Shown: positions 16,879 to 26,515, counted from the first letter of the stretch. The stretch is DNA of 64,000 nucleotides from an uncultured Allomuricauda sp. (GCF_947495325.1 NZ_CANLYK010000001.1:1240001-1304000); one strand, 5' to 3'. Program-made: numbers and translations. Notes: generated from the sequence alone by a model not told the origin.

Positions 16879-18195
16879 ATGCAAGCGGAAAACCTGGAAT
16901 TTGAAAGTCCTAAGATAGGCAATATACCAAAAGACAAAGGCGCTTGGGCCTGGATACCATTGCTCTATTTCACACAAGGCATTCCCTATATACTAGTGGT
17001 TACGGTATCTGTCATCATGTACAAGCGTTTAGGTATTGGCAATGCAGAAATTGGGCTGTATACCAGTTGGCTATATCTCCCATGGGTAATCAAACCGTTA
17101 TGGAGCCCATTGGTTGATTTAAATGGAACAAAAAGAAAATGGTTTCTGGGCATGCAGTTTATCGTTGCTTTGTCTTTTTTGGGGATTGGTTTATTTCTTC
17201 CATCCAATTCCTTCTTTATCATTACACTCGCATTCTTTTGGATGGCGGCCTTCGCATCCGCTACCAATGATATTGCTTCTGATGGCTATTACATGATTGG
17301 CCTGACCCAAAAGAAGCAGTCCTTCTTTATAGGACTGCGAAGTACTTTTTACCGTTTGGCAATGGTAACAGGACAAGGGCTACTGGTCATATTTGCAGGT
17401 TTTCTTGAACATAAATATGGAGACAACACAAAAGCTTGGTCCATGACCATGCTCTGCGCAGCAGTCTTGATGATGGTTTTGACCATTTCCAACCTTTTTG
17501 TTGCACCTAAATTTGAGGTATCACAAAATAAAACAACTGAAAAACCAGCTGGTTTTTTAGAGGTCTTTGCCAGCTTCTTCAAAAAGAACCAAATAGGGGT
17601 GGCCATACTCTTTATACTTACATACCGATTGGGTGAATCGCAATTGGTTAAAATGGCCTCACCTTTTTTATTGGATACTTTAGAAGTAGGTGGCCTGGGA
17701 TATTCTACAGAAGCCGTAGGAACCATTTACGGTACCGTGGGAGTAATCATGCTTTCCATTGGTGGAATTATGGGTGGTATTCTTATTTCAAGAGACGGAT
17801 TAAAAAAATGGATGCTCCCTATGCTATTGGCCTTAAACCTTCCCAACGCGCTCTATGCCATTCTTGCCGTTACACAATCTACAAGTTTGGTTGCCGTAGT
17901 GGGAACAGTAGTCATTGAGCAATTTGGTTACGGGTTCGGATTTGCCGCCTTTCTAATATATCTGATTTATGTTGCTGAAGGAGTCTCCAAAACTTCGCAT
18001 TACGCTATTGCAACTGGTTTTATGGCCTTGGGAATGATGATTCCAGGAATGTTGAGTGGTTATATTCAGGAATGGCTGGGGTACGATGGCTTCTTTTTAT
18101 GGGTAGTCATTGCTGCCTTACCGGCATTTTTGGTACTTAAATATTTAAAATACCCCGAAGATTATGGTAAAAAAACGAATGTAAGCGATGCATAA
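16879..18195 (+). CDS. AmpG-like MFS permease (anhydromuropeptide importer)
   Basis: The 438-residue, 12-helix MFS protein shows the AmpG-type opening WIPLLYFTQGIPYILVVTVS and the LPWVIKPLWSPLVD segment of helix 2, with FGYGFGFAAF later. AmpG brings GlcNAc-anhydroMurNAc and its peptides from periplasm to cytoplasm. It begins two bases after the digH-like gene and overlaps nagZ by eight bases, so all three are co-translated. The transported substrate is inferred from family and context. Confidence 0.85.
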   Translation: MQAENLEFESPKIGNIPKDKGAWAWIPLLYFTQGIPYILVVTVSVIMYKRLGIGNAEIGLYTSWLYLPWVIKPLWSPLVDLNGTKRKWFLGMQFIVALSFLGIGLFLPSNSFFIITLAFFWMAAFASATNDIASDGYYMIGLTQKKQSFFIGLRSTFYRLAMVTGQGLLVIFAGFLEHKYGDNTKAWSMTMLCAAVLMMVLTISNLFVAPKFEVSQNKTTEKPAGFLEVFASFFKKNQIGVAILFILTYRLGESQLVKMASPFLLDTLEVGGLGYSTEAVGTIYGTVGVIMLSIGGIMGGILISRDGLKKWMLPMLLALNLPNALYAILAVTQSTSLVAVVGTVVIEQFGYGFGFAAFLIYLIYVAEGVSKTSHYAIATGFMALGMMIPGMLSGYIQEWLGYDGFFLWVVIAALPAFLVLKYLKYPEDYGKKTNVSDA

Positions 18196-19795
18196 CAGTT
18201 TATTATCCTATGCTGAAGCGACAAAAAAACTTACCTTAAAACAAAAGGTGGGTCAGTTGTTCATGCCTGCTGCATTTATCAATGATTCTGAAGAAAATAT
18301 TCTTAAGATTGAAGGTTTGATACGAACAAATAGCATAGGTGCCATTTGTTTTTTTCATAGTCGGGCAAGCGCAGCAACCAATTTTGAAGGCAAAAAAAAA
18401 GTAATCCATAACGATGATAGCTACGAAACGCTAAAAAAACTTGTTATTAGGTACCAAAGAGTTGCAGAATTCCCCTTGCTAGTAGCAATTGATGCAGAGT
18501 GGGGCTTGGCCATGCGAATAGAAAAAACTCCCCAGTACCCCTATGCAATCACTTTAGGTGCCATACAAGAAAACAACGATTTAATTTTTGATGTTGGAAA
18601 GCAAATAGCAACGGACTGTAAAGAAGCAGGTATCCATTGGAACTTGGCTCCTGTAGTAGATATTAATAATAATCCAGAAAATCCAGTAATCGGGTATCGG
18701 GCTTTTGGTGATGACAAAGACGTAGTTTGTGCAAAATCCGAAGCTTATTTGGAGGGCATGAAAAGTGTGGGCATATTAGGAGCTCTTAAACACTTCCCCG
18801 GACATGGAGATACCGCCACCGACTCTCACTTGGGATTACCCATAATCAATAAATCAAAAGAAGAGCTGACTGTGAATGAGCTCTATCCCTATCAAAAGCT
18901 TATACAGAAAGGAGTTGATGCTGTAATGATCGGTCATTTATCCATTCCAGAATTGGATTCCGAAAATCCATCCACTACCTCATCAAAAATTATAACAGAT
19001 TTATTGCGAACAGATATGGGTTTTGAAGGTGTCGTTATTTCTGATGCCTTGAATATGCATGCTGTGTCCAAAATGTATCCCAAAAAAGGAATGCTTGAAA
19101 CCAATGCATTTGCCGCCGGAATGGATGTAATGTGTTTCTCTGAACACTCAAAGGAAGGTATCGAAGAAATAATTGCAAGTGCATCAGAAAAAAGAATAGA
19201 AGAGAGTTTCAAAAGGGTCTGGAAATTAAAAGAGCAAGCTTTTTCAAACTTTTCTGAAAAAGAAAATCACAATCCAAAGTTATCCTCAGAATTAAATAAA
19301 AAAATAGCGGCGTACAGTATCACAGAGCTCTATGGAAACCCAAATGATATTGAAGAAATTAAAACAAATGATTTTCTCAATCTTTCATTACCCAACCAAT
19401 CAGTAAACAGTTTTTCTGTAAAAATCGAAGAGAATTTTGGACAAAAACACCATCAGCTGAAAAGCTCCACAATAGAAATGATCAGAGGCAAAGTAGCTAA
19501 GCATGAAAATGTTGTGCTAGCGCTCTTTCCACCATCCATAAAACCAAAAAATAAGTTTGGGGTTGATGAAGCGACATTGGAATTCATTCAAACCTTAATT
19601 AACAAGAAAAGGGTTTTGATTTATCTCTTTGGAAATCCATATATGCTTGATATACTACAATTGAAATCCAACACTAGCGTGGTGGTGGTTTATCAGGATT
19701 TTACAGAATTTCAAGAAGTTGCATATGACCATTTTAGTGGTCAAAAAGAAGCAAAGGGGAAACTCCCTATCACACTTAAAACACTTCAAGTATGA
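18188..19795 (+). CDS. nagZ: Glycoside hydrolase family 3, NagZ-like beta-N-acetylhexosaminidase
   Basis: The 535-residue protein lacks a signal peptide, so it should be cytoplasmic. The GH3 N-terminal barrel includes KHFPGHGDTATDSH (201-214), where the D212-S-H214 dyad is the unusual acid/base of NagZ enzymes, and VVISDALNMHA with the nucleophile D286. NagZ frees GlcNAc from GlcNAc-anhydroMurNAc. Residues beyond about 350 form an additional C-terminal domain absent from the short Proteobacterial NagZ. It overlaps the AmpG-like gene upstream by 8 bases and the methyltransferase downstream by 4 (ATGA). Confidence 0.9.
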   Translation: MHNSLLSYAEATKKLTLKQKVGQLFMPAAFINDSEENILKIEGLIRTNSIGAICFFHSRASAATNFEGKKKVIHNDDSYETLKKLVIRYQRVAEFPLLVAIDAEWGLAMRIEKTPQYPYAITLGAIQENNDLIFDVGKQIATDCKEAGIHWNLAPVVDINNNPENPVIGYRAFGDDKDVVCAKSEAYLEGMKSVGILGALKHFPGHGDTATDSHLGLPIINKSKEELTVNELYPYQKLIQKGVDAVMIGHLSIPELDSENPSTTSSKIITDLLRTDMGFEGVVISDALNMHAVSKMYPKKGMLETNAFAAGMDVMCFSEHSKEGIEEIIASASEKRIEESFKRVWKLKEQAFSNFSEKENHNPKLSSELNKKIAAYSITELYGNPNDIEEIKTNDFLNLSLPNQSVNSFSVKIEENFGQKHHQLKSSTIEMIRGKVAKHENVVLALFPPSIKPKNKFGVDEATLEFIQTLINKKRVLIYLFGNPYMLDILQLKSNTSVVVVYQDFTEFQEVAYDHFSGQKEAKGKLPITLKTLQV

Positions 19796-20460
19796 AGACC
19801 GATATCATTTCATCCTGGGAAAAGAATGCTTCAGAATGGATCAAGGTAATTCAGCACAATCAGATTCCGTCCCGAAAATTCACCAATAAAGCAATTTTGG
19901 ATACTATTGCCAGCCTTGATTGTAAAAATTTCGCGGACATTGGATGTGGTGAAGGATGGCTTACACGTGAAATAAGCAAATTGGGAGTTCAAACTGTTGG
20001 GTTTGATGCAATAGAAGGCCTCATAGAGGAAGCCAAAAAAAAAGATTCAGGAAGCTACCATGTACTCACTTTTGAGGAAATAATTAAGGGAAAACCGCTA
20101 CCGAATGCTCCTTTTGATGCAGCAGTTTTTAACTTTTGCCTATATCTGGAGGAAGGGTTGCAAAAATTACTGGGAAACACTTTGAAGTCCATTTCCCGAA
20201 ATGGTTCCATACTTATTCAGACCTTACATCCATTTTTTCTCATACAGAACGGACTTGCGTATAAAAGTCAATGGTTATCTGATGCTTGGAAGGGCTTACC
20301 GGGCAATTTTGAAGATGGGCATTCTTGGTATGCCAGAACATTTGAAAATTGGTCCGAGATACTTGTAACCCTTAAAGATGTCGAGATTACTTTTCAGGAA
20401 GTGGTGAATGAAGATGAAAAACCAATTTCATTAATCATTAAAATCAAAAAACTATCATGA
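19792..20460 (+). CDS. Class I SAM-dependent methyltransferase in the peptidoglycan-sugar operon
   Basis: The 222 residues contain the SAM-binding motif I FADIGCGEGWL (about 43-53) and a following acidic loop (VGFDAIEG). The FNFCLYLEE segment corresponds to motif IV. The substrate is unknown. Four-base ATGA overlaps with nagZ and anmK show that it is a true operon member. A role in modifying or repairing a pathway metabolite is possible but not shown by the sequence. Confidence 0.82.
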   Translation: MKTDIISSWEKNASEWIKVIQHNQIPSRKFTNKAILDTIASLDCKNFADIGCGEGWLTREISKLGVQTVGFDAIEGLIEEAKKKDSGSYHVLTFEEIIKGKPLPNAPFDAAVFNFCLYLEEGLQKLLGNTLKSISRNGSILIQTLHPFFLIQNGLAYKSQWLSDAWKGLPGNFEDGHSWYARTFENWSEILVTLKDVEITFQEVVNEDEKPISLIIKIKKLS

Positions 20461-21539
20461 AAAAGTACAAGGTTTTGGGACTAATGTCTGGCACTTCGTT
20501 AGATGGTTTGGATTTAGCCTATTGTCATCTTTGGAAGAACAATGGTACTTGGGAGTTTTCCATAGAAAATACTAGAGAGATTCAGTACACCGAAAAAATG
20601 CAGGGCTACTTAAAAAATGCCATTTACTTATCAGAAGAAGATCATGGTCAATTGCATCAGGACTATGGGGTTTGGCTTGGAGAACAAGCAAGAAACTTTA
20701 TAGAAGAGCATAAGCTAGAAGTGGATTTTATTTCAAGCCACGGGCATACTTCACACCATAGACCGGAAGATGGTTTTACCTTTCAATTGGGAGATGGGCA
20801 ACAATTAGCAAACGTAAGTCAACAACAGGTCGTTTGCGATTTTAGGACCAAAGATGTTTCCTTGGGGGGGCAGGGGGCGCCTTTAGTCCCCATTGGAGAT
20901 CGATTGTTATTTCATGATTATGAATTTTGTTTGAATCTTGGTGGAATAAGCAATATTTCCTTTGAAAAAGATGGAAAGCGAATTGCCTATGATATTGGAA
21001 TGGCCAATATGCCGTTGAATCATATCACCCAAAAAATGGGATTTGCTTATGATGAGAATGGGGAAATGGCCCGATTTGGGAAATTGGATGCTGAACTTTT
21101 GGAAAAACTAAGCCAACTTGAATACTACAAGCTTCCCTATCCCAAATCTACAGGCTATGAATGGTTTACAGAGTGGATTGTTCCTTTAATTGAAGCGTCC
21201 AAAACCTCGGAACCCGATTTACTTCATACATTCATCCATCATAATTGTGAGCAGGTTGCATTGGAGGCACACAAATATGCTACAAAGTCCCAAAATAAAT
21301 TGTTCGTTGCAGGTGGTGGTGCGTTAAACCAATTTTTTATGGATACACTTCAAGAAAAACTTGGGGAGACAATTGAACTTGTAATCCCTCCTAAAAAGTT
21401 GATTGCCTTTAAAGAAGCCCTCGTTTTTTCCTTAATGGGTGTATTACGTTTAGAAAACAAAGTCAACGTCTTGTCCTCGGTAACCGGAGCCAAGGAAGAT
21501 TCGTGTAGTGGTGAGGTCTTTTTTCCTAAAAGCAGTTAA
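20457..21539 (+). CDS. anmK: Anhydro-N-acetylmuramic acid kinase
   Basis: AnmK opens and phosphorylates 1,6-anhydroMurNAc to MurNAc-6-P, the substrate of MurQ. The 360-residue protein has the ATP-binding GLMSGTSLDGLDLA at residues 8-21, the catalytic-region block CDFRTKDVSLGGQGAPLVP, and LFVAGGGALN near residue 280, all typical of the family. It closes the operon: its stop overlaps the stop of the convergent MFS gene by four bases, leaving no room for a separate terminator. Confidence 0.95.
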   Translation: MKKYKVLGLMSGTSLDGLDLAYCHLWKNNGTWEFSIENTREIQYTEKMQGYLKNAIYLSEEDHGQLHQDYGVWLGEQARNFIEEHKLEVDFISSHGHTSHHRPEDGFTFQLGDGQQLANVSQQQVVCDFRTKDVSLGGQGAPLVPIGDRLLFHDYEFCLNLGGISNISFEKDGKRIAYDIGMANMPLNHITQKMGFAYDENGEMARFGKLDAELLEKLSQLEYYKLPYPKSTGYEWFTEWIVPLIEASKTSEPDLLHTFIHHNCEQVALEAHKYATKSQNKLFVAGGGALNQFFMDTLQEKLGETIELVIPPKKLIAFKEALVFSLMGVLRLENKVNVLSSVTGAKEDSCSGEVFFPKSS

Positions 21540-22744
21540 ATTGTAGGTAGCGGTTTCGGCTTTTTTACCAAGGCTACAATGGCCAATGAAAACAGGCCAC
21601 AAACGGCCAAGCCTGCAAAAAGAGGCCAAACACTATCTTCCACAAAATCGCCAATAAAGGTTGCTATTGGAATAGCCAACAGGGTAGAAACAAAACCATT
21701 TATTGCCGCTCCAATTCCAGCAATGTGACCAATGGGTTCCATGGCAATGGAACGAAAATTTCCCCACATAAATCCCAAACAAAAGAACTGTGCAGAAAGA
21801 AAAACCACCAAAACCAAAACACTGGGGTTAGGTGAGTTCCAGAACAAAAATGTATACAGAATGGCTATGGAACAAAATGCGAGTAGAGCGAGTAGGGAAA
21901 GTTTTCTCATACCAAATCGCATCACCAAAGTACCGTTCAACAAAGTTGAAAGTCCAATGGATATTGCAAGTCCGGCAAAAATATAGGGAAATGCCTCCTT
22001 TAACCCATATTGATTTTCAAAAACATGCTGGGCCGCACTTAAATACACCAAAAAAGCGCCAGTCACCAAACCAGACATTAAAGTGTATACAATGGTTTCT
22101 TTATACTTGACAAATTCCTTGACACCATTTACGAATACACTTCCAGAAAATGGAATTTTATATTCTGGGTGAAGAGTTTCCGCCTGTCTTTTCCAAAACC
22201 AAATACAAACAATAAACCCAAAAAACAACTGCGAATAAAAAATGGCCTTCCATCCAAAACTATCCAAAATAATCTTTCCAATAGCAGGAGCCACGACGGG
22301 GACCAAGATGAAAAAAGCCACCACAAAAGACATCACCCTTGCCATATAATCTCCCTTATAGGTATCTCTAATTATCGATATTGCAAGGGTACGGGGCGCA
22401 GAAAGTCCAATTCCTTGCAAAATCCTACCCAAAATCATTAGCTCCAAGGAAGGTGCAAATAGGCAAATAATACTTGCAACTCCAAATAGGACAAAGCCCA
22501 AATAAACCATAGGTTTTCTTCCATAACTATCAGATAACGGACCAAAAAACAATTGTCCAACCCCAAGTCCCAGAAAAATCATGGTAATCAATAATTGGTT
22601 GTCAATGGGGTCAAGGCTCTTAATGGACACCCCAATATTTGAAATTGCCGGTAAAATTGCATCAATAGCCAAGGCCACAATGGACATTAATGCAGCCATT
22701 AAGGCTATAAATTCAAAGTTGGGTTTTTGGGTATCCTGTTGCAT
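21536..22744 (-). CDS. Bcr/CflA-type MFS drug-efflux transporter
   Basis: The 402-residue, 12-helix protein shows the DHA1 Bcr/CflA pattern: FFGPLSDSYGRKPMVYLG between helices 2 and 3 (MFS motif A) and ILQGIGLSAPRTLAISIIRD in helix 4-5 (motif C-like region). Members export drugs, dipeptides or sugars. It is transcribed towards anmK and shares four bases with its 3' end. A perfect palindrome at 22796-22814 lies about 40 bases upstream of the -7 box, suggesting a local regulator. It may use a leaderless mRNA. Confidence 0.85.
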   Translation of the reverse strand: MQQDTQKPNFEFIALMAALMSIVALAIDAILPAISNIGVSIKSLDPIDNQLLITMIFLGLGVGQLFFGPLSDSYGRKPMVYLGFVLFGVASIICLFAPSLELMILGRILQGIGLSAPRTLAISIIRDTYKGDYMARVMSFVVAFFILVPVVAPAIGKIILDSFGWKAIFYSQLFFGFIVCIWFWKRQAETLHPEYKIPFSGSVFVNGVKEFVKYKETIVYTLMSGLVTGAFLVYLSAAQHVFENQYGLKEAFPYIFAGLAISIGLSTLLNGTLVMRFGMRKLSLLALLAFCSIAILYTFLFWNSPNPSVLVLVVFLSAQFFCLGFMWGNFRSIAMEPIGHIAGIGAAINGFVSTLLAIPIATFIGDFVEDSVWPLFAGLAVCGLFSLAIVALVKKPKPLPTI

Positions 22745-22748
22745 TGGG

Positions 22749-22756
22749 CAAAATTA
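22749..22756 (-). promoter_or_regulatory. -7 element of the MFS exporter, four bases from its ATG
   Basis: The minus strand reads TAATTTTG, matching TAnnTTTG, then CCCA and the ATG at 22744. A start site a few bases past the box would coincide with the start codon, predicting a leaderless transcript. Confidence 0.55.
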
Positions 22757-22795
22757 GGGATACCCAGATCAGCAGTGAAGTTTTTTGGAAGGTAT

Positions 22796-22814
22796 TTGTA
22801 TAATATTTATACAA
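22796..22814. promoter_or_regulatory. 19-base perfect palindrome, candidate operator
   Basis: TTGTATAA-TAT-TTATACAA has 8-base arms around 3 bases. It lies between the pccB stop and the MFS exporter, about 40 bases before the exporter's -7 box. The 8-3-8 form suits a dimeric repressor or activator of the exporter. It has no T tract and little GC, so it is not a good terminator for pccB. Confidence 0.5.
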
Positions 22815-22840
22815 TTCATTCATATAGAAATACTAGTACA

Positions 22841-24382
22841 TCAAAGCGGAATATTCCCATGTTTTTTCTTTGGAGTCTGTACCTTTTTATTCTCTAGCAT
22901 GGCAAAAGCCTTCAATAATTTTCGCCTTGTATTCTCAGGAAGGATTACCTCATCAATAAATCCCCTTTGTGCCGCACGATAAGGGTTAGCAAACTTTTCC
23001 GCGTATTCTGCTTCTTTTTCTTTCAATTTGGCCTCGGGATCTTTTGCAGCTGAAATTTCCTTTCTAAATATAATCTCACTGGCACCTTTTGCACCCATCA
23101 CTGCAATTTCAGCATTGGGCCAAGCAAAATTGAAATCTGCTCCAATGTGTTTAGAATTCATCACGTCATAAGCGCCACCATATGCTTTTCTAGTAATAAC
23201 AGTAACTCTCGGCACAGTTGCTTCACTTAGGGCGTACAGTAGTTTCGCACCATGCATAATAATTCCGTTCCACTCCTGATCAGTTCCTGGCAAGAAACCG
23301 GGAACATCAACCAAAACCAACAACGGAATATTAAAGGCATCGCAAAAACGGGTAAAACGGGCAGCTTTTCTAGAGCTCTTCACACCTAAAACGCCTGCTA
23401 AAAACATAGGCTGATTGGCTATAATCCCAATGCTTCTTCCTCCCAATCGCGCAAAACCTACGATAATATTTTCAGCATAATCCTTATGGATTTCATAAAA
23501 CGAATCAGTATCTATAATTCCTTTGATCACATCATGCATATCATAGGGCTTATTGGGATTTTCCGGAACTATACCTGACAGTTCTTCCCGTACCTCTTCG
23601 CTCAAGGTATATACCTTTAATTTAGGAGCCTCCGTGTTGTTTTGAGGCAAATAGTCCAACAACTTTCTAATATCATCTAAACAAGACGCATCATTGGAAG
23701 ATGTTTTATGCGCTACTCCAGATTTTATGGCATGTGCGCTGGCACCTCCCAACTCTTCTGATGTAACCTCCTCATTGGTCACTGTTTTTACCACATTGGG
23801 ACCCGTTACGAACATATAACTGGTTTCCTCGACCATTACAATAAAATCTGTCATGGCAGGGGAATACACTGCGCCACCAGCGCAAGGTCCCATTACCGCC
23901 GATATTTGGGGTATTACACCAGATGCCTGTACATTTCTGTAAAAGATGTCCGCATAGCCTCCAAGCGACTTAACTCCTTCTTGGATTCGGGCACCACCAG
24001 AATCATTCAAACCAATAATTGGCGCACCTACTTTCATGGCCAAATCCATAACCTTACAGATTTTTTCAGCGTGGGTTTCAGACAAGGCTCCGCCAAAAAC
24101 TGTGAAATCTTGGGCATAAACATAAACCAACCGCTCATTAATAGTCCCATAGCCGGTTACTACGCCATCCCCATGATAGATTTCCTTTTCCATACCAAAA
24201 TCAGTGGTACGATGGGTGACCAAAATCCCCATTTCCTCAAAAGAACCTTCATCCAAAAGATATTGGATTCGTTCCCTTGCCGTTAATTTTTTCTTCTGAT
24301 GTTGCTTTTCAATTCGTTGTTTACCTCCACCTAAATGTGCTTGGGCCACTTTATCCTTTAAAATCTTTATTTTGGAATCCAT
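22841..24382 (-). CDS. pccB: Acyl-CoA (propionyl-CoA) carboxylase, carboxyltransferase beta subunit
   Basis: The 513-residue protein has the carboxyltransferase fold of the PccB/MmdA family: [16 protein letters not shown] near residues 34-49, [42 protein letters not shown] and [12 protein letters not shown]. It transfers CO2 from carboxybiotin to propionyl-CoA (or a related acyl-CoA), forming methylmalonyl-CoA. It is the last gene of a minus-strand operon with the biotin carboxylase and the biotin carrier, with six-base gaps. MutA/MutB further along would use the product. Specificity for propionyl-CoA is inferred from that context. Confidence 0.92.
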   Translation of the reverse strand: MDSKIKILKDKVAQAHLGGGKQRIEKQHQKKKLTARERIQYLLDEGSFEEMGILVTHRTTDFGMEKEIYHGDGVVTGYGTINERLVYVYAQDFTVFGGALSETHAEKICKVMDLAMKVGAPIIGLNDSGGARIQEGVKSLGGYADIFYRNVQASGVIPQISAVMGPCAGGAVYSPAMTDFIVMVEETSYMFVTGPNVVKTVTNEEVTSEELGGASAHAIKSGVAHKTSSNDASCLDDIRKLLDYLPQNNTEAPKLKVYTLSEEVREELSGIVPENPNKPYDMHDVIKGIIDTDSFYEIHKDYAENIIVGFARLGGRSIGIIANQPMFLAGVLGVKSSRKAARFTRFCDAFNIPLLVLVDVPGFLPGTDQEWNGIIMHGAKLLYALSEATVPRVTVITRKAYGGAYDVMNSKHIGADFNFAWPNAEIAVMGAKGASEIIFRKEISAAKDPEAKLKEKEAEYAEKFANPYRAAQRGFIDEVILPENTRRKLLKAFAMLENKKVQTPKKKHGNIPL

Positions 24383-24388
24383 ACGAAT

Positions 24389-25831
24389 TTAGTTTGATGG
24401 TAATTTTAGTATTTTTTGATCCTCGAGGTATTGATACAGTGCCGTCATTGCCGCTATTTCCGCTTCGTCCGTATTTTTTTGTTTGATGGCCTCAGGAGAA
24501 TAGTAATCCTTTACAAAATGGGTGTCAAAATTTCCCGACCTAAAAGCATCATGCTTAAAAACAAAAGTGCCAAAAGGCAATGTAGTCTGTACGCCTTTGA
24601 CTTTATAGTTTTGAATGGCATCCAATATCAACTCAATGGCTTCCTCCCTTGTTTTACCATAGGTAATCAATTTTGAAAGCATAGGGTCATAATAAATTGG
24701 GATATCCATTCCTTCTTCAAAGCCATTATCAACCCGAATCCCTTCACCCTCAGGTAGTTTATAAACTTCTAAATTACCAACACTGGGTAAGAAATCGTTC
24801 AATGGATCTTCAGCATAGACCCTCAACTCCATAGCATGACCCTTTATTTTCAAATCCTCTTGCTTTAAAGGCAGTTCTTCTCCCCTAGCCACCTTTATCT
24901 GTAGTTCTACCAAATCAACTCCTGAAATCAACTCGGTAACCGGGTGTTCTACCTGCAAGCGGGTATTCATTTCTAAAAAGTAGAAGTTTAAATCGGCATC
25001 CATTAAAAACTCAACCGTACCTGCCCCAACATAATCGCAAGCTTCGGCAACCTTGGTCGCTGCAATTCCCATTTCTTCGCGTAATTCCGGTGTTAAAATT
25101 GAAGATGGCGCCTCTTCCACTACTTTTTGGTGACGTCTTTGAATACTACATTCCCGTTCAAAAAAGTGAAGCACATTCCCATGGGTATCCGCCATTACCT
25201 GAATTTCGATGTGCCTTGGAGAAGTCACATATTTTTCCACAAAAACAGAACCATCACCAAAGGCCGAAGTTGCCTCACTGATGGCACGTTCCATTTGAGA
25301 TTCTAAATCTGCTTCCTTTTCAACAATTCGCATCCCTTTCCCTCCTCCACCGGCAGAAGCTTTTATTAAAACTGGGTATCCGATTTCATTGGCAATTTCA
25401 TGGGCTTTGGCAACATCGGTAATGGCCTCATCAATACCAGGAACCATAGGGATATCATAGGCTTTTACCGCCTCTTTGGCAGCAAGCTTACTCCCCATCA
25501 CGCGTATTGCTTTGGATTTTGGACCAATAAAGGTGAGTCCGTTCTTTTCAACAGCCTCTGCAAAATCTGCATTCTCACTTAAAAAACCATATCCCGGATG
25601 AATTCCGTCAACATCTAGCTTTAAGGCTACTTCAATAATTTTATCTCCCAACAAATACGATTTATTGGATGGTGCTTCTCCAATACAGACTGCTTCATCT
25701 GCAAACCGAACATGCGGAGCATCTCTATCGGCTTCAGAAAATACTGCCACGGTACTTATTCCCATTTTCTTCGCGGTTTTCATTACCCGAAGGGCAATCT
25801 CACCCCGATTTGCAACCAATATTTTTTTCAT
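24389..25831 (-). CDS. accC: Biotin carboxylase subunit of the acyl-CoA carboxylase
   Basis: The 480-residue ATP-grasp enzyme starts KKILVANRGEIALRVMKTA and has the ATP-binding KASAGGGGKGMRIV loop, FVEKYVTSPRHIEIQ, ERECSIQRRHQKVVEEAPS and the catalytic FLEMNTRLQVEHPVTE block. It carboxylates biotin on the carrier protein encoded just upstream. Length and order fit a stand-alone biotin carboxylase with a separate carrier, as is common in Bacteroidota. It sits six bases from both neighbours in the operon. Confidence 0.93.
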   Translation of the reverse strand: MKKILVANRGEIALRVMKTAKKMGISTVAVFSEADRDAPHVRFADEAVCIGEAPSNKSYLLGDKIIEVALKLDVDGIHPGYGFLSENADFAEAVEKNGLTFIGPKSKAIRVMGSKLAAKEAVKAYDIPMVPGIDEAITDVAKAHEIANEIGYPVLIKASAGGGGKGMRIVEKEADLESQMERAISEATSAFGDGSVFVEKYVTSPRHIEIQVMADTHGNVLHFFERECSIQRRHQKVVEEAPSSILTPELREEMGIAATKVAEACDYVGAGTVEFLMDADLNFYFLEMNTRLQVEHPVTELISGVDLVELQIKVARGEELPLKQEDLKIKGHAMELRVYAEDPLNDFLPSVGNLEVYKLPEGEGIRVDNGFEEGMDIPIYYDPMLSKLITYGKTREEAIELILDAIQNYKVKGVQTTLPFGTFVFKHDAFRSGNFDTHFVKDYYSPEAIKQKNTDEAEIAAMTALYQYLEDQKILKLPSN

Positions 25832-25837
25832 AACGGT

Positions 25838-26323
25838 TTATTGAAATTCAATAAGTAATTGTTCCTTTTCTACAGCTTCGCCCTTTTTAACAGAAATCTT
25901 TTTAATGACACCATTTCTGGGAGAAGCAATCATATTCTCCATTTTCATAGCTTCCAGGATCAATAATTGATCATCTTCTTTTACCTCATCTCCTTCTTTT
26001 ACCAAAATATCCAATATTAAACCAGGCATTGGAGCGGATATGGAGTCTATATTTTTGGCACCATTGTTTGCAAAACCCATTTTTTTAATGAGCACATCCA
26101 AAGGGGTGCCAATGGAAATTTCGAATTCATTGCCATTTACGTTTAAGGTATAAAGCCCCTTGTTAAAATCGGTCTTTAAAATTTGGATATGATAAGACAC
26201 GCCATTTTTTAGCAAGTGCAGCATGCCATTGCCCGTCTTTAAAATATCCAATGAGGAAATGTCGTCTTCAGAGAGTTCGAAATTAAAGTCTTCATTGACC
26301 TTAATAGTATAGGAATTTTCCAT
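25838..26323 (-). CDS. Biotin carboxyl carrier protein of the acyl-CoA carboxylase
   Basis: Starting at the ATG at 26323 (MENSYTIKV) the protein has 161 residues; an ATG five codons upstream at 26338 is also possible. The C-terminal biotinyl domain covers about the last 75 residues, with APMPGLI and the biotinylation motif EAMKMEN. The N-terminal part is the beta-rich BT-like region seen in carriers of PCC-type complexes. It is the first gene of the carboxylase operon and links the carboxylase and transferase subunits. Confidence 0.88.
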   Translation of the reverse strand: MENSYTIKVNEDFNFELSEDDISSLDILKTGNGMLHLLKNGVSYHIQILKTDFNKGLYTLNVNGNEFEISIGTPLDVLIKKMGFANNGAKNIDSISAPMPGLILDILVKEGDEVKEDDQLLILEAMKMENMIASPRNGVIKKISVKKGEAVEKEQLLIEFQ

Positions 26324-26379
26324 AAAAAAAGCTGCCATGGTTGTCTAGATAAATATAAGGTTAATGCCTGAATTGCCTA

Positions 26380-26387
26380 CAAAGCTA
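26380..26387 (-). promoter_or_regulatory. -7 element upstream of the acyl-CoA carboxylase operon
   Basis: The minus strand reads TAGCTTTG, matching TAnnTTTG, about 55 bases before the carrier-protein start. No TTG lies at a proper distance, so support is moderate. Confidence 0.4.
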
Positions 26388-26469
26388 TACCCAGAAACTT
26401 TTAAGAGTTATGATATTAGTCATTTGTTTTTTTATCAATACATGCTAACTATGCAAGAATATTGAGCGA

Positions 26470-26498
26470 TTGCAAATCTTATCAAATGCTTACTTTTG
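26470..26498 (+). promoter_or_regulatory. Promoter of the udk-divIC-mutAB operon
   Basis: TTG at 26470-26472 and TACTTTTG at 26491-26498 are separated by 18 bases, a full match to the Bacteroidota -33/-7 arrangement. The start codon of udk follows 18 bases later. Confidence 0.7.
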
Positions 26499-26515
26499 AG
26501 ATTTAAACTATCAAT

